A DNA stretch of 64,000 nt from Alphaproteobacteria bacterium SO-S41. GTDB lineage: Bacteria > Pseudomonadota > Alphaproteobacteria > Micropepsales > Micropepsaceae. Below, one piece after another: positions 36,968 to 45,478 of this stretch. The stretch lies in assembly GCA_019670725.1 (NCBI GenBank), contig AP024629.1:2542001-2606000 (forward strand). The letters are read 5' to 3'. Under the pieces are notes generated by a model. The model worked only from the letters and a program-made list of their open reading frames with translations, was not told where the DNA came from and did not search any database. A program made the translations under genes and the position numbers. The number at the start of each line of letters is the position of its first letter. Position 1 is the first letter of the stretch.

Positions 36968-38414
36968 ATCCCCCCTGCTCGCCCTCACTGCCGCGCTGTT
37001 CCTGAGCGGCTGTACGCTCGGTCCCGACTTCGCGTCGCCGACGGCGCCGGGTGCGCAGTCCTACGCGATGAAGGGCGATGCCGCGCCCAAGAGCATCAGA
37101 CTGACGGCGGCGCCGGCGGCGGGTCCGTGGTGGACGGCGCTCGCCTCGCCCGCGCTCGACACCACGATCAAGCTGGCGCTGGCGGGCAGCCCGACGCTGG
37201 ACGAGGCGGACGCGACGCTGGCGCAGTCGCGTGCGCTGCTGGGCGCCGCGCAGGGCCAGGCGCTGCCGCAGGTGTCGCTGAGCGCAGGGGCGGCGCGGGA
37301 ACGCGCGAACCTTCAGGCCGCAGGCTTTTCGAGCTTCGGCGGCATCTCAATCAGCAACCCCACCTTCCCGCTTTACTCGCTGGGCGGTGCGGTCAGCTAC
37401 GACCTCGATCTCGTCGGCGGCCAGAAGCGGCGGATCGAAAGCGCAGCGGCGCAGGCCGAGGCGCAGGCGTGGCGGAGCGAGGCGGCCTATCTGACGCTGA
37501 CCACCAATGTCGCGCTGCAGGCGGTGACGGTCGCGACGCTCAGGGCGCAGATCGCGGCGCTGGAATCGATCATCGCCGACGACCAGAAGACGGTCGATCT
37601 GGTGACCCGGGCGGCCGATCTCGGCGGGATGACGCGGTCGGCGACGCTGTCGGCACAGACGCAGCTTGAGGTCGATCGGGCGCAACTGCCCGCGCTGCAA
37701 GGTCAGTTGGCAAGCGCGCGCCATGCGCTGGCGCTGCTTGCCGGGCGCGCGCCTTCGGCGTGGAGCCCGCCGGATTTCGACATGGCGGACTTTGCGGTCA
37801 ACGCCGCGGTGCCGCTGGAGCTGCCCTCGACGCTGGTGCGCAAGCGGCCAGACATTCTGGCGGCGGAGGCAGACCTGCATGCGGCGACAGCCGAGATCGG
37901 CGTCGCGACGGCCAATCTCTATCCCGACATCAAGCTGACGGCGTCGCTGACGCAGGGCGCGCAGATGCTGGGCAATATCTTCTCCTACGACTCATCCGCC
38001 TGGTCGCTGGCCGCGGGGATCACCGCGCCGCTGTTCGACGGCGGGACGCTGGAGGCCCAGCAGCAGGCCGCGGTCGCTGCGGCCCAGGCGGCGGATGCCC
38101 GCTATCGCCAGACCGTGCTGAAGGCCTTTGTCGAGGTTGCCGACGCGTTGCAGGCGATCGCCACCGACGATGCGACCATCGCCGCGCACAAGCGGACCGA
38201 GGCGCAGTCGGCCGAATCCCTGCGTCTCGCGCGGGTGGGCCTGCAGGAGGGCGGCGGGACGCTGCTCGACGTCCTCGACGCCCAGCGGGCGCATAGCGAC
38301 GCCATCGCGGCGCGCATCCGGGCCGAGGGCCAGCGGCTGGCCGATATCGTCCGACTGTTCGCAGCGACGGGCGCGGACTGGCGGGTTGCGGGCGTCCGGC
38401 CACAGGGCGCTTGA
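36951..38414 (+). CDS. NodT/OprM-family outer-membrane efflux lipoprotein
   Basis: 487 aa from ATG 36951. A lipoprotein signal peptide ends in lipobox FLSG|C at about residue 17, followed by [11 protein letters not shown], the standard start of this family. Two OEP repeats follow: the first has [31 protein letters not shown], the second [34 protein letters not shown]. It forms the outer-membrane duct of the EmrAB pump. The start overlaps the emrB end by 17 bases. trpG begins 31 bases downstream. Confidence 0.93.
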   Translation: MLLLNKSPLLALTAALFLSGCTLGPDFASPTAPGAQSYAMKGDAAPKSIRLTAAPAAGPWWTALASPALDTTIKLALAGSPTLDEADATLAQSRALLGAAQGQALPQVSLSAGAARERANLQAAGFSSFGGISISNPTFPLYSLGGAVSYDLDLVGGQKRRIESAAAQAEAQAWRSEAAYLTLTTNVALQAVTVATLRAQIAALESIIADDQKTVDLVTRAADLGGMTRSATLSAQTQLEVDRAQLPALQGQLASARHALALLAGRAPSAWSPPDFDMADFAVNAAVPLELPSTLVRKRPDILAAEADLHAATAEIGVATANLYPDIKLTASLTQGAQMLGNIFSYDSSAWSLAAGITAPLFDGGTLEAQQQAAVAAAQAADARYRQTVLKAFVEVADALQAIATDDATIAAHKRTEAQSAESLRLARVGLQEGGGTLLDVLDAQRAHSDAIAARIRAEGQRLADIVRLFAATGADWRVAGVRPQGA

Positions 38415-38445
38415 CGAAACCGGCCGGGAGCCGCATTTCCCCGGC

Positions 38446-39021
38446 ATGATCCTGCTCATCGATAACTACGACAGCTTCACCTACAACCTCGTCCACTACC
38501 TGGGCGAGTTGGGGGCTGAGGTGGTCGTGCATCGCAACGATGCGATCTCGGTGGAGCAAGCCTTGTCCGCGCGGCCCGAGGCGATCGTGCTCTCACCCGG
38601 CCCCTGCACCCCGAACGAGGCCGGGATATGCCTCGACCTGATCGCCGCGGCGAAGGACAGCGTACCAATCCTCGGCGTCTGCCTCGGCCATCAGGCGATC
38701 GGCCAGGTGTTCGGCGGCAAGGTCGTGCGCGCGCCGGTGCCGATGCACGGCAAGGTCAGCCCGATCCATCACTACTCCAGCGATGTCTTCGCGGGCCTCC
38801 CCGACAATTTCGACGGCACGCGCTACCACAGCCTGATCGTCGATCGCGCCACCCTGCCCGCCGAGCTGGAAATCACGGCGGAGACGGCGGACGGCCTCAT
38901 CATGGGCGTCGCGCACAAGACGCGGCCGATCTACGGCGTGCAGTTCCACCCCGAGAGCATCGCCTCGCAGCACGGTCACGACCTGCTCGGCAATTTCCTG
39001 AAGCTCGCGCGCGCGGCATGA
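38446..39021 (+). CDS. trpG: anthranilate synthase component II (glutamine amidotransferase)
   Basis: 191 aa from ATG 38446. Releases ammonia from glutamine for TrpE. Class I amidotransferase motifs: [12 protein letters not shown] at the start, SPGPCTP, the nucleophile in [21 protein letters not shown] and the catalytic His-Glu in QFHPESI. Its stop overlaps the trpD start as ATGA. It follows the efflux operon on the same strand, so read-through from that operon is possible. Confidence 0.97.
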   Translation: MILLIDNYDSFTYNLVHYLGELGAEVVVHRNDAISVEQALSARPEAIVLSPGPCTPNEAGICLDLIAAAKDSVPILGVCLGHQAIGQVFGGKVVRAPVPMHGKVSPIHHYSSDVFAGLPDNFDGTRYHSLIVDRATLPAELEITAETADGLIMGVAHKTRPIYGVQFHPESIASQHGHDLLGNFLKLARAA

Positions 39022-40022
39022 GCGGCCTCAAGCCCGTTCTGGCGCGGCTCGCCGCGGGCGAGGTGCTGAATGCGGACGAGGCGGCGGCGGCGTTCGCCAT
39101 CGTCATGCGCGGCGAAGCGAGCGCGGCGCAAACCGGCGCGCTGTTGACGGCTCTGCGGGTGCGCGGTGAGACCGTCGATGAGATCGCCGGCGCGGTGACC
39201 GCGATGCGCGGCGCGATGCTGAGCGTCGAGGCGCCGCCGCATGCGATCGACTGCTGTGGCACGGGCGGCGATGGGGCGCATACGCTGAACATTTCCACCG
39301 CCGTTGCTTTCGTGCTGGCGGGCGCCGGCGTGGCGGTTGCCAAGCACGGCAACCGCGCGATCACGTCAAAATCCGGCGCGGCCGACGTGCTGGCGTCGCT
39401 GGGCGTGCCCGTCGAACTGGAACCGGCGGCGGCCGCAGCAGCGCTCGCGCAGAATAATTTCGCATTCCTGTTCGCGCCGAAGTTCCATCCGGCGATGCGC
39501 CATGTCGGGCCGGTGCGACAGGAGCTTGGGTTCCGCACGCTGTTCAATCTGTTGGGCCCGCTTGCCAATCCCGCAGGCGTGAAGCGGCAGTTGATCGGGG
39601 CGCCGACCATCGAAGCTGCACGCAAGATCGCCGGCGTGCTGGCGCTGCTGGGCGTCGAGCGCGCCTGGGTGGCGAGCGGGCATGGCGGGCTGGACGAGAT
39701 CAGCCCGTCCGGCGAGTCCACCGTCTTCATCGTCGAGGACGGCGGCATTGCGGAACACGCCGTGACGCCTGACGATGCCGGCCTCCCCCGCCATCCCATC
39801 GAAGCAATCCGCGGCGGCGATGCCACGGTCAACGCGGCGGCGCTGATCGCGCTGCTGGATGGCGAGCGCGGCGCCTATCGCGACACGGTCGTGCTGAACG
39901 CAGCGGCGGCGCTGGTGGTCGCGGGGAAGTCGGCCTCGCTGATCGACGGCGCGCGGCTGGCGGCGGAGACGATCGACAGCGGCGCGGCGAGCGAGCGGTT
40001 GAAACAGGCGTCGTCGCGATAG
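39018..40022 (+). CDS. trpD: anthranilate phosphoribosyltransferase
   Basis: 334 aa from ATG 39018. Joins anthranilate to PRPP. Family signatures: [15 protein letters not shown] for the PRPP loop, [54 protein letters not shown], and the GHGGLDE motif near residue 215. In most alphaproteobacteria trpC follows directly; here a flavoprotein gene and a palindromic repeat come between. Confidence 0.97.
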   Translation: MSGLKPVLARLAAGEVLNADEAAAAFAIVMRGEASAAQTGALLTALRVRGETVDEIAGAVTAMRGAMLSVEAPPHAIDCCGTGGDGAHTLNISTAVAFVLAGAGVAVAKHGNRAITSKSGAADVLASLGVPVELEPAAAAAALAQNNFAFLFAPKFHPAMRHVGPVRQELGFRTLFNLLGPLANPAGVKRQLIGAPTIEAARKIAGVLALLGVERAWVASGHGGLDEISPSGESTVFIVEDGGIAEHAVTPDDAGLPRHPIEAIRGGDATVNAAALIALLDGERGAYRDTVVLNAAAALVVAGKSASLIDGARLAAETIDSGAASERLKQASSR

Positions 40023-40046
40023 CTGGCGATTGCGCTGCTTTCCCTT

Positions 40047-40113
40047 CCTGTCATGCCCGCGAAGGCTGGCATCCACGGACGCGCTGCTGCTGGATGCCCG
40101 CCTTCGCGGGCAC
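40047..40113 (+). repeat. large palindrome after trpD
   Basis: TGCCCGCGAAGGC (40054-40066) pairs perfectly with 40100-40112, and GGCATCCA (40068-40075) pairs with TGGATGCC (40091-40098) inside it. The long stem could end the trpGD transcript or belong to the family of REP-like palindromes in this window. The 255-base gap before the next gene holds nothing else I can support. Confidence 0.65.
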
Positions 40114-40277
40114 AGCTAAGGGGATTTTGCCGATTCAGCCCTCGGTCACTATTGCCTCTCAGGCATGAATTTAGCGGAATCTGTATATTAGAAATCCGCA
40201 CGGACGCGTGCCCAACTCACCCTGCAAACCGCGCACTGCAGCCAGAAAGACAGTGCGCCCACAACAGGGTTGGAACC

Positions 40278-41552
40278 ATGTCTGCAGAGCGCGCCGTACT
40301 GCCTGAGTATCAAATCGTTCCCCAGCGCATCCCCGCCGGTGACGACTTCTTGTCCGATGCCGAACGCGCGGCGCTGACGCCTGAGATCGTCATTGAACGT
40401 CTGAAGGCGCTGAAGCCCTTCCTGGCCGAGCAGGCGCCGATCGGTGAAGCGCAGGGCTATCCGTCGGATGCGGCGTGGTCTGCGATCCGCAAGACCGGCT
40501 ATTTCTACCTGACTGTTCCCAAGGTCCATGGCGGCCTGGAATGCACCTTCGACCAGATGCTGGATGCCACCTTCGCGATCTGCGAGGGCGATCCGGCGAT
40601 CGGCTGGCTCGCCTCGTTCTGCGTGATGAACGCCCGCTCCGCTGCCGCCTTCTCCAAGGCAGCGCGGGAGGAGCTGTTCGGCAACGGGCGCTACTCGATC
40701 CTCACCTCGCTGCTGGCGCCCTATGGCCAGGCGCGGAAGGTCGAGGGCGGCTACATCGTGTCGGGCCAGTGGCATTGGGGCACGACGATCCAGCTTGCGG
40801 ACTGGGTCTCGGTCAGCGCCCATCTGGAGACGCCGGAAACCGGCAAGACGATCGGCGCCTTCCTGATGCCGGCGAACCAAGTGCAGCCGCTGAAGACCTG
40901 GGATGCCCACGGGCTGATCGCCACGGGCACGCATCAGGTTCGCGTCGACAATGTGTTCGTGCCCGAGTATCGCGCGACGCCGCACAACATGCAGTATCCC
41001 GGCTGGATCCAGCGTATCCGCGCCGACTACGAGTATGAGCTGTTCACGGCCGATCTCCGCCCAGCTCTCACGCTGACCATTGGCGTGCCGCTGATCGGCA
41101 TCGCGCGGGGTGCGCTGGAGATCTATCGCGATCACCTGAAGGCGCACTTCAAGCGCGGGACGGAAAACACGGAATCGGTGCGCCCCATCTCGCAGGCGCG
41201 CCTCGCCCGCGCGACGGCGATGGTGAGCGGCGCGGAGCTGTTGCTGCGCGACTCCGCGCGCCGCATCTATGCCAACCGCAAGGAACCGGATTATGTGCAG
41301 GAGCAGGTCAGCTTCGAAGAGCGCGGCCGCATCTCCTACGCCGCCAACCAGGCACGGGAGGCGGTGCTCTTCATGGCGGAGTCCGCGGGCACGTCGCTGC
41401 ACTATCACTCCAACCGGATGTCGCAATATCTGCGCGACATGCTGGTCGGCTCGACCCACGTGGCGGTCGATCTCGACATCAATCTGGAAAATGCCGGGCG
41501 CGCCTTGCTGGGCCTCCCGCCGCAGCGGCCGACGGCGCCGCGGATCGCCTAG
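40278..41552 (+). CDS. acyl-CoA dehydrogenase-like flavoprotein (possible group D monooxygenase)
   Basis: 424 aa from ATG 40278. The acyl-CoA dehydrogenase fold is seen in the N-terminal helical domain, the beta domain with GQWHWGTTIQLADWVSVSAH and IGAFLMPA, and the C-terminal helical domain with IGIARGALEIYRDHLKAH. The style matches the two-component flavin-dependent monooxygenases of the HsaA/HpaB group rather than true dehydrogenases, because GQWHWGTT replaces the usual substrate loop. Such enzymes need a separate flavin reductase; an NADPH-FMN reductase gene lies at 44899. Substrate unknown. It interrupts trpD-trpC. Confidence 0.8.
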   Translation: MSAERAVLPEYQIVPQRIPAGDDFLSDAERAALTPEIVIERLKALKPFLAEQAPIGEAQGYPSDAAWSAIRKTGYFYLTVPKVHGGLECTFDQMLDATFAICEGDPAIGWLASFCVMNARSAAAFSKAAREELFGNGRYSILTSLLAPYGQARKVEGGYIVSGQWHWGTTIQLADWVSVSAHLETPETGKTIGAFLMPANQVQPLKTWDAHGLIATGTHQVRVDNVFVPEYRATPHNMQYPGWIQRIRADYEYELFTADLRPALTLTIGVPLIGIARGALEIYRDHLKAHFKRGTENTESVRPISQARLARATAMVSGAELLLRDSARRIYANRKEPDYVQEQVSFEERGRISYAANQAREAVLFMAESAGTSLHYHSNRMSQYLRDMLVGSTHVAVDLDINLENAGRALLGLPPQRPTAPRIA

Positions 41553-41576
41553 CCTTCACCTCACCTTGGACCGAAG

Positions 41577-41607
41577 CGCCGCCCTCTCTGGGCGGCGTTT
41601 CTCTTTT
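41577..41607 (+). terminator. Rho-independent terminator after the flavoprotein gene
   Basis: CGCCGCCC (41577-41584) pairs with GGGCGGCG (41590-41597) around TCTCT and is followed by TTTCTCTTTT. It lies 24 bases past the flavoprotein stop and 28 bases before trpC, so trpC should have its own promoter or rely on read-through. Confidence 0.85.
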
Positions 41608-41634
41608 GCGTGCGGCATGGCATAGGACCGCCCC

Positions 41635-42429
41635 ATGGCGACCATCCTGCAGCAGATCGAAGTCTACAAACGGCGCGAAATCGCGGACCGCAAGGCGGCA
41701 CGGTCCTATGCCGAGGTCGCACGTGCCGCGGAAGCGACCGGCCCGGTGCGCGGGTTCAAGGCGAGCCTGGAACGGGCGATCGCGGCGACGGGATTCGGGC
41801 TGATCGCGGAGGTCAAGAAGGCGAGCCCGTCCAAGGGCCTCATCCGCGCGGACTTCGATCCGCCGTTGTTGGCGCGGGCCTATGAGGCCGGCGGCGCGGC
41901 GTGCCTGTCGGTGCTGACGGATACGCCCTCGTTCCAGGGCGACGACGCGTTCTTGGTCGCGGCGCGGGCGGCGACCGCCCTGCCCTGCATCCGCAAGGAC
42001 TTCCTGTTCGAACCCTATCAGGCCGCCGAAGCGCGGGCGCTGGGGGCGGACTGCATTCTCGTCATCATGGCCTCCGTGACCGACGACGAGGCACGGGCAC
42101 TGCTGGACGAGGCGGCACGCTGGGGCATGGATGCGCTGATCGAGGTGCATGACGAGGCCGAACTGGAGCGCGCGCTGGCGCTGGGCGGCGACGGGATGAT
42201 CGGTGTCAACAACCGCAATCTCCACACCTTCGAGACGACGCTGACGACGACCGAGCGGCTCGCCGCGCTGGTGCCCGAGGGGCGCATGCTGGTGGCAGAG
42301 AGCGGCATCAACACGCATGGCGATCTGACGCGTCTCGCGCACAGCGGCGCGCGGGCGTTCCTTGTCGGCGAAAGCCTGATGCGTCAGGTGGACGTGACCG
42401 CCGCGACGCGTACACTGCTCGACGGTTAG
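41635..42429 (+). CDS. trpC: indole-3-glycerol phosphate synthase
   Basis: 264 aa. Closes the indole ring from carboxyphenylaminodeoxyribulose phosphate. TIM-barrel landmarks: [15 protein letters not shown] with the catalytic Lys, [27 protein letters not shown] with the second Lys, IGVNNRNL, and VAESGI followed by AFLVGESLM for phosphate binding. No trpF domain is fused. It is preceded immediately by a terminator, so it seems cut off from trpGD expression. Confidence 0.97.
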   Translation: MATILQQIEVYKRREIADRKAARSYAEVARAAEATGPVRGFKASLERAIAATGFGLIAEVKKASPSKGLIRADFDPPLLARAYEAGGAACLSVLTDTPSFQGDDAFLVAARAATALPCIRKDFLFEPYQAAEARALGADCILVIMASVTDDEARALLDEAARWGMDALIEVHDEAELERALALGGDGMIGVNNRNLHTFETTLTTTERLAALVPEGRMLVAESGINTHGDLTRLAHSGARAFLVGESLMRQVDVTAATRTLLDG

Positions 42430-42483
42430 CCGCAGTTTCGTCTCAAAATTGGCTTGAGTTCGAGTTGTCTGACGGCAGTCCGG

Positions 42484-42500
42484 GTTCGATGACATCGAAC
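42484..42500. promoter_or_regulatory. perfect palindrome upstream of the HEGTH gene
   Basis: GTTCGAT-GAC-ATCGAAC is a 7+7 bp inverted repeat with a 3-base spacer, 52 bases before ATG 42553. It has the size of a dimeric repressor site. It is not the GTTC-N7-GTTC direct repeat of LexA in this group. No regulator gene lies beside it. Confidence 0.4.
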
Positions 42501-42552
42501 GGCTGCCCGCTCGTACCGGCGCGATGCGGGATCGCCGACAAATGGAGATCGC

Positions 42553-43524
42553 ATGACGCTCTCGTGGGAAGTCTGGCGCGGTGACGAACGCATCCAGCGC
42601 GCGGAAACCAACAAGCCTTCAATGAAGTTCGGCGAGAAGGGACTGCCGGTCCACCTGCTGCAGGCGGCGTTGATCCTCAACGGGTTCGACGTCCCCCGTC
42701 ATGGCTTTCCACCAGGCGAAGTCCAAAAGGGCGACACCTATGGCGCGCAGACGCAGGCCGCGGTGCGGCAGTGCGAAGCCAGGTTCAAGCTGACGACGCG
42801 CGATACCGGGATCGCCGGCGCGGAGGTCGTCAGCCGGCTCGATCGCGAGACGGACGCTTTCTACAAGGCGCATGCGGGCCATTTCGGTGCGGCGCTGGCA
42901 CGGCAGGATGCAGGCCTCGCGCTCGGCAAGGTGACCTCGTCCCTGCTGGCGCTGAACTTCCTGCGCGCGGGGCAGTTGCCGGTCACGATCGCGCCGATGG
43001 TCAACAACGCGCTGCGTACGCATTTCCGGCTGCTGCCGCCGGGCAGCGCCGCGGCCGGTCCGCGGCGCGCGCGGACGGCGGCCGATCTCGACCGGATCAT
43101 CGCAACCTTCACGGCGCTCGCCGACGTCATCGCCAAGAGCGCCACGACCTTCGAGGACGGGATTCCCGTCAATGGCGTGAAGACCGCGGCCGAGTCCAAT
43201 ACCGGCTCGCTGATCGTGCGGTTCGGACCGTTCTATCGCGATTTCGACGCACCGTTCGGCGCACTGATCGGTCCGCATTCGCGCGCGGCGATCGTGATCC
43301 ACGAAGGGACGCACGCGGTGGACAAGACCGCCCCCTCGCCGAATGCGCTTGGACGGTCCGGGCAGGCCGATGTCCACATCTCGGAATTCGATCCTGCCTA
43401 TGACGTCCAGACGGCCGACCGGTCGCTGCTCAACCCGTCGAGCTATGCGAGCTTCGCGGCGCATATCGCCAATAACGGCGATCCGGTGCCGCGTTTCGGC
43501 CTGGGGGTCGGGCGAAACCGCTGA
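42553..43524 (+). CDS. peptidoglycan-binding-like domain plus putative aspzincin-like (HEGTH) metallopeptidase
   Basis: 323 aa. Residues 25-90 (KFGEKGLPVHLLQAALILNGFDV, then GAQTQAAVRQCEARFKL) look like a peptidoglycan-binding type 1 domain. Residues 175-310 contain HEGTH (His250-Glu251-His254) as a zinc site; Asp284, 30 residues later in DPAYD, could be the third ligand as in M35 aspzincins, and NPSSYASFA resembles the NADSYAxFA of that family. No signal peptide is visible, so export would need another route. ATG 42553 has GGAG upstream. No function is proven; the metallopeptidase call is inferred. Confidence 0.65.
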   Translation: MTLSWEVWRGDERIQRAETNKPSMKFGEKGLPVHLLQAALILNGFDVPRHGFPPGEVQKGDTYGAQTQAAVRQCEARFKLTTRDTGIAGAEVVSRLDRETDAFYKAHAGHFGAALARQDAGLALGKVTSSLLALNFLRAGQLPVTIAPMVNNALRTHFRLLPPGSAAAGPRRARTAADLDRIIATFTALADVIAKSATTFEDGIPVNGVKTAAESNTGSLIVRFGPFYRDFDAPFGALIGPHSRAAIVIHEGTHAVDKTAPSPNALGRSGQADVHISEFDPAYDVQTADRSLLNPSSYASFAAHIANNGDPVPRFGLGVGRNR

Positions 43525-43530
43525 CGGCGG

Positions 43531-43920
43531 TCAGGCCAGCTTCGCCAGCATCTCCCCCATCTTCTGGTGCAACAGGTTGATCGCCTTCAGCGGGCGGATC
43601 ATCACCTTGAAGCGGGTGATGAGGTTCGCCTCGTTCCACCAGATGAGATCGACGCCGTTGATGGTGATGCCGTCGATCACGGTGGAGAATTCCAGCACCG
43701 CGGAGTCCCGCGCATACCACTGGTTCAGATAGGTGAAGCTGCCGTTGTTCAGCACGACCAGGGCGCCCTGGAGATAGAGCGTCGCCTTGGCGCGGCCGAT
43801 ATGGGGCGTGTGGACGACGGGGGACTCGAAGACGGCGCCCTCGGCGAGCAGGCCGGGAACATCTTCGGCCCGGCCGCTCTTGGCGACGCGGAGCCAGTTT
43901 TCGATGGCGATGGCGGTCAT
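43531..43920 (-). CDS. NTF2-like / SnoaL-type protein
   Basis: 129 aa from ATG 43920. The layout (IENWLRVAKSGRAEDVPGLLAEGAVFESPVVHTPHIGRA, then TYLNQW and EFSTVIDGITINGVDLIWWNEANLITRFKVMIRP) is typical of the nuclear-transport-factor-2-like fold that binds hydrophobic ligands; the RFKVMIRP end strand is characteristic. Substrate unknown. It is convergent with the HEGTH gene, 6 bases apart, and divergent from moaC. Confidence 0.85.
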   Translation of the reverse strand: MTAIAIENWLRVAKSGRAEDVPGLLAEGAVFESPVVHTPHIGRAKATLYLQGALVVLNNGSFTYLNQWYARDSAVLEFSTVIDGITINGVDLIWWNEANLITRFKVMIRPLKAINLLHQKMGEMLAKLA

Positions 43921-44038
43921 GGCGTTCCCCTTGTTTGGAGGGAGAGAAGCCCCGGCGCGGCCGCCTTGCAAGGGCGATGACATGGGCGCTTTCCGCGAAT
44001 TCCTGTAGGGTCGCCGGACCCAACAACAGCGAATCCCC

Positions 44039-44854
44039 ATGACCGACCTCACCCATGTCGATGAAGCCGGCCGCGCCGCGATGGTCGACGTGACGGACAA
44101 GACCGACACGGACCGGGTGGCGGTCGCCGCCGCCTTCATCGCCCTGCAGCCCGAGACGCTGGCAGCGATCGCTGAGGGCAGCATCGCCAAGGGCGACGTG
44201 ACGGCGGCTGCCCGCATCGCGGGGATCATGGCGGCGAAGAAGACGTCGGAGCTGATCCCGCTCTGCCATCCGCTGATGCTGACGGGCGTGAAGATCGAGA
44301 TTGCGCCGCGCGAGGACGGGGCCGGGCTGACGATCGAGGCGACGGCCAAGGTGCGCGGCCCGACAGGCGTCGAGATGGAGGCGCTGACCGCAGCCAGCGT
44401 CGCGGCGCTGACGATCTACGACATGGTGAAGGCGGTCGACCGCGAGGCGGTGATCGGCGATATCCGGCTGCTGTCCAAAAGCGGCGGCAAGTCCGGCGAC
44501 TTCGAACGCGACGGCGAGCCCGCGCCTGCCCCCGCCCGCGTGCCGGAGCCGGCCAAGCTGGTCTCGCGCGGGTTCCGCCGGGCCCCCGGCGCGGCCGCAG
44601 CGGCGGCCCGGCCGCGCAATGTGGATCTCGGCCCCGCCACGCCACGCGCGACGCATTCGCGGGCAGACGCGTTCCGCATTTTCCTGCGCGAAGGACGGCT
44701 TCAGGTGAGCGCCTGGGCGGCGGAGGCCGGCCTGCCGGTGGGGCTGGTCTACGGCTTCCTGCACGGCCGCGTCAGCCGGCTGCCGAAGGATGCCGAGGAA
44801 AAGCTCGCCAAGGCGGCGAACGCCACCATCAAGGATGTGTTCGGATCGGAATGA
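44039..44854 (+). CDS. moaC: cyclic pyranopterin monophosphate synthase MoaC fused to a C-terminal HTH-like domain
   Basis: 271 aa; ordinary MoaC ends near residue 158. Residues 1-157 carry [20 protein letters not shown] and [22 protein letters not shown], including the conserved catalytic residues. Residues 158-205 are a Pro/Ala linker. Residues 206-271 contain [49 protein letters not shown]-type helices, which look like a Cro/C1-like helix-turn-helix. The fusion is in one open frame. MoaC makes cPMP for molybdenum cofactor. It starts the run moaC-FMN reductase-moeA-lexA. Confidence 0.9.
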   Translation: MTDLTHVDEAGRAAMVDVTDKTDTDRVAVAAAFIALQPETLAAIAEGSIAKGDVTAAARIAGIMAAKKTSELIPLCHPLMLTGVKIEIAPREDGAGLTIEATAKVRGPTGVEMEALTAASVAALTIYDMVKAVDREAVIGDIRLLSKSGGKSGDFERDGEPAPAPARVPEPAKLVSRGFRRAPGAAAAAARPRNVDLGPATPRATHSRADAFRIFLREGRLQVSAWAAEAGLPVGLVYGFLHGRVSRLPKDAEEKLAKAANATIKDVFGSE

Positions 44855-44898
44855 TCCGTCTCCGGATTAAATGAATTCACAACAGGAAGATCGATTAC

Positions 44899-45474
44899 AT
44901 GGCGCTCAAGCTCAACGTCGTTACCACCAGCACGCGGCCGGGCCGCGCCGGCCCCAAGGTCTCCGAATGGTTCGCCAACTTCGCGACGACGCTCGGCAAT
45001 TTCGAGGTCGAGCTGGTCGATCTGGCATCGTTCAACCTGCCGCTGCTGGATGAAGCCAAGCACCCCGTGCTGCAGCAATACGCGCACGAGCACACCAAGG
45101 CGTGGGCGGCGAGCTGCGCGTCGGCGGACGCGTTCGTCTTCGTGACGCCGGAATACGACTACTTCCCGCCGGCGACGCTGGTGAACGCGCTGCAGTGCCT
45201 GTCGCGCGAATGGGCGCACAAGGCATGCGGCTTCGTCGGCTATGGCGGCGTCTCCGGCGCGATGCGCGCCGTGCAGGCGGTAAAGCCGCTGGTCACCACG
45301 CTGAACATGATGCCGATGGTGGGCTTGGTCACCCTACCGATGTTCAGCACGCTGATCGGCGAAGACGGCAAGCTGACCTCGAATGCGCTGATCGACAAGT
45401 CGGCGACCGACATGCTGAACGAGTTGCATCGCTGGGCGACGGCGCTGCGGACCATCCGGCACCCTGCGGGTTGA
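44899..45474 (+). CDS. NAD(P)H-dependent FMN reductase
   Basis: 191 aa. Flavodoxin-like fold with the phosphate-binding STRPGRAGPKVSEWF near residue 12 and the signature VTPEYDYFPPATLVNAL near residue 85, typical of the NADPH-dependent FMN reductase family (SsuE/ArsH-like). Might supply reduced flavin to the monooxygenase-like flavoprotein at 40278. It lies 44 bases after moaC and 4 bases before moeA in the same run. Confidence 0.92.
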   Translation: MALKLNVVTTSTRPGRAGPKVSEWFANFATTLGNFEVELVDLASFNLPLLDEAKHPVLQQYAHEHTKAWAASCASADAFVFVTPEYDYFPPATLVNALQCLSREWAHKACGFVGYGGVSGAMRAVQAVKPLVTTLNMMPMVGLVTLPMFSTLIGEDGKLTSNALIDKSATDMLNELHRWATALRTIRHPAG

Positions 45475-45478
45475 TCTC

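Noticed and set aside
42440-42500. SOS box upstream of the HEGTH gene
   Set aside because: GTTC occurs twice nearby but not with the N7 direct-repeat spacing; the 42484-42500 element is an inverted repeat instead.
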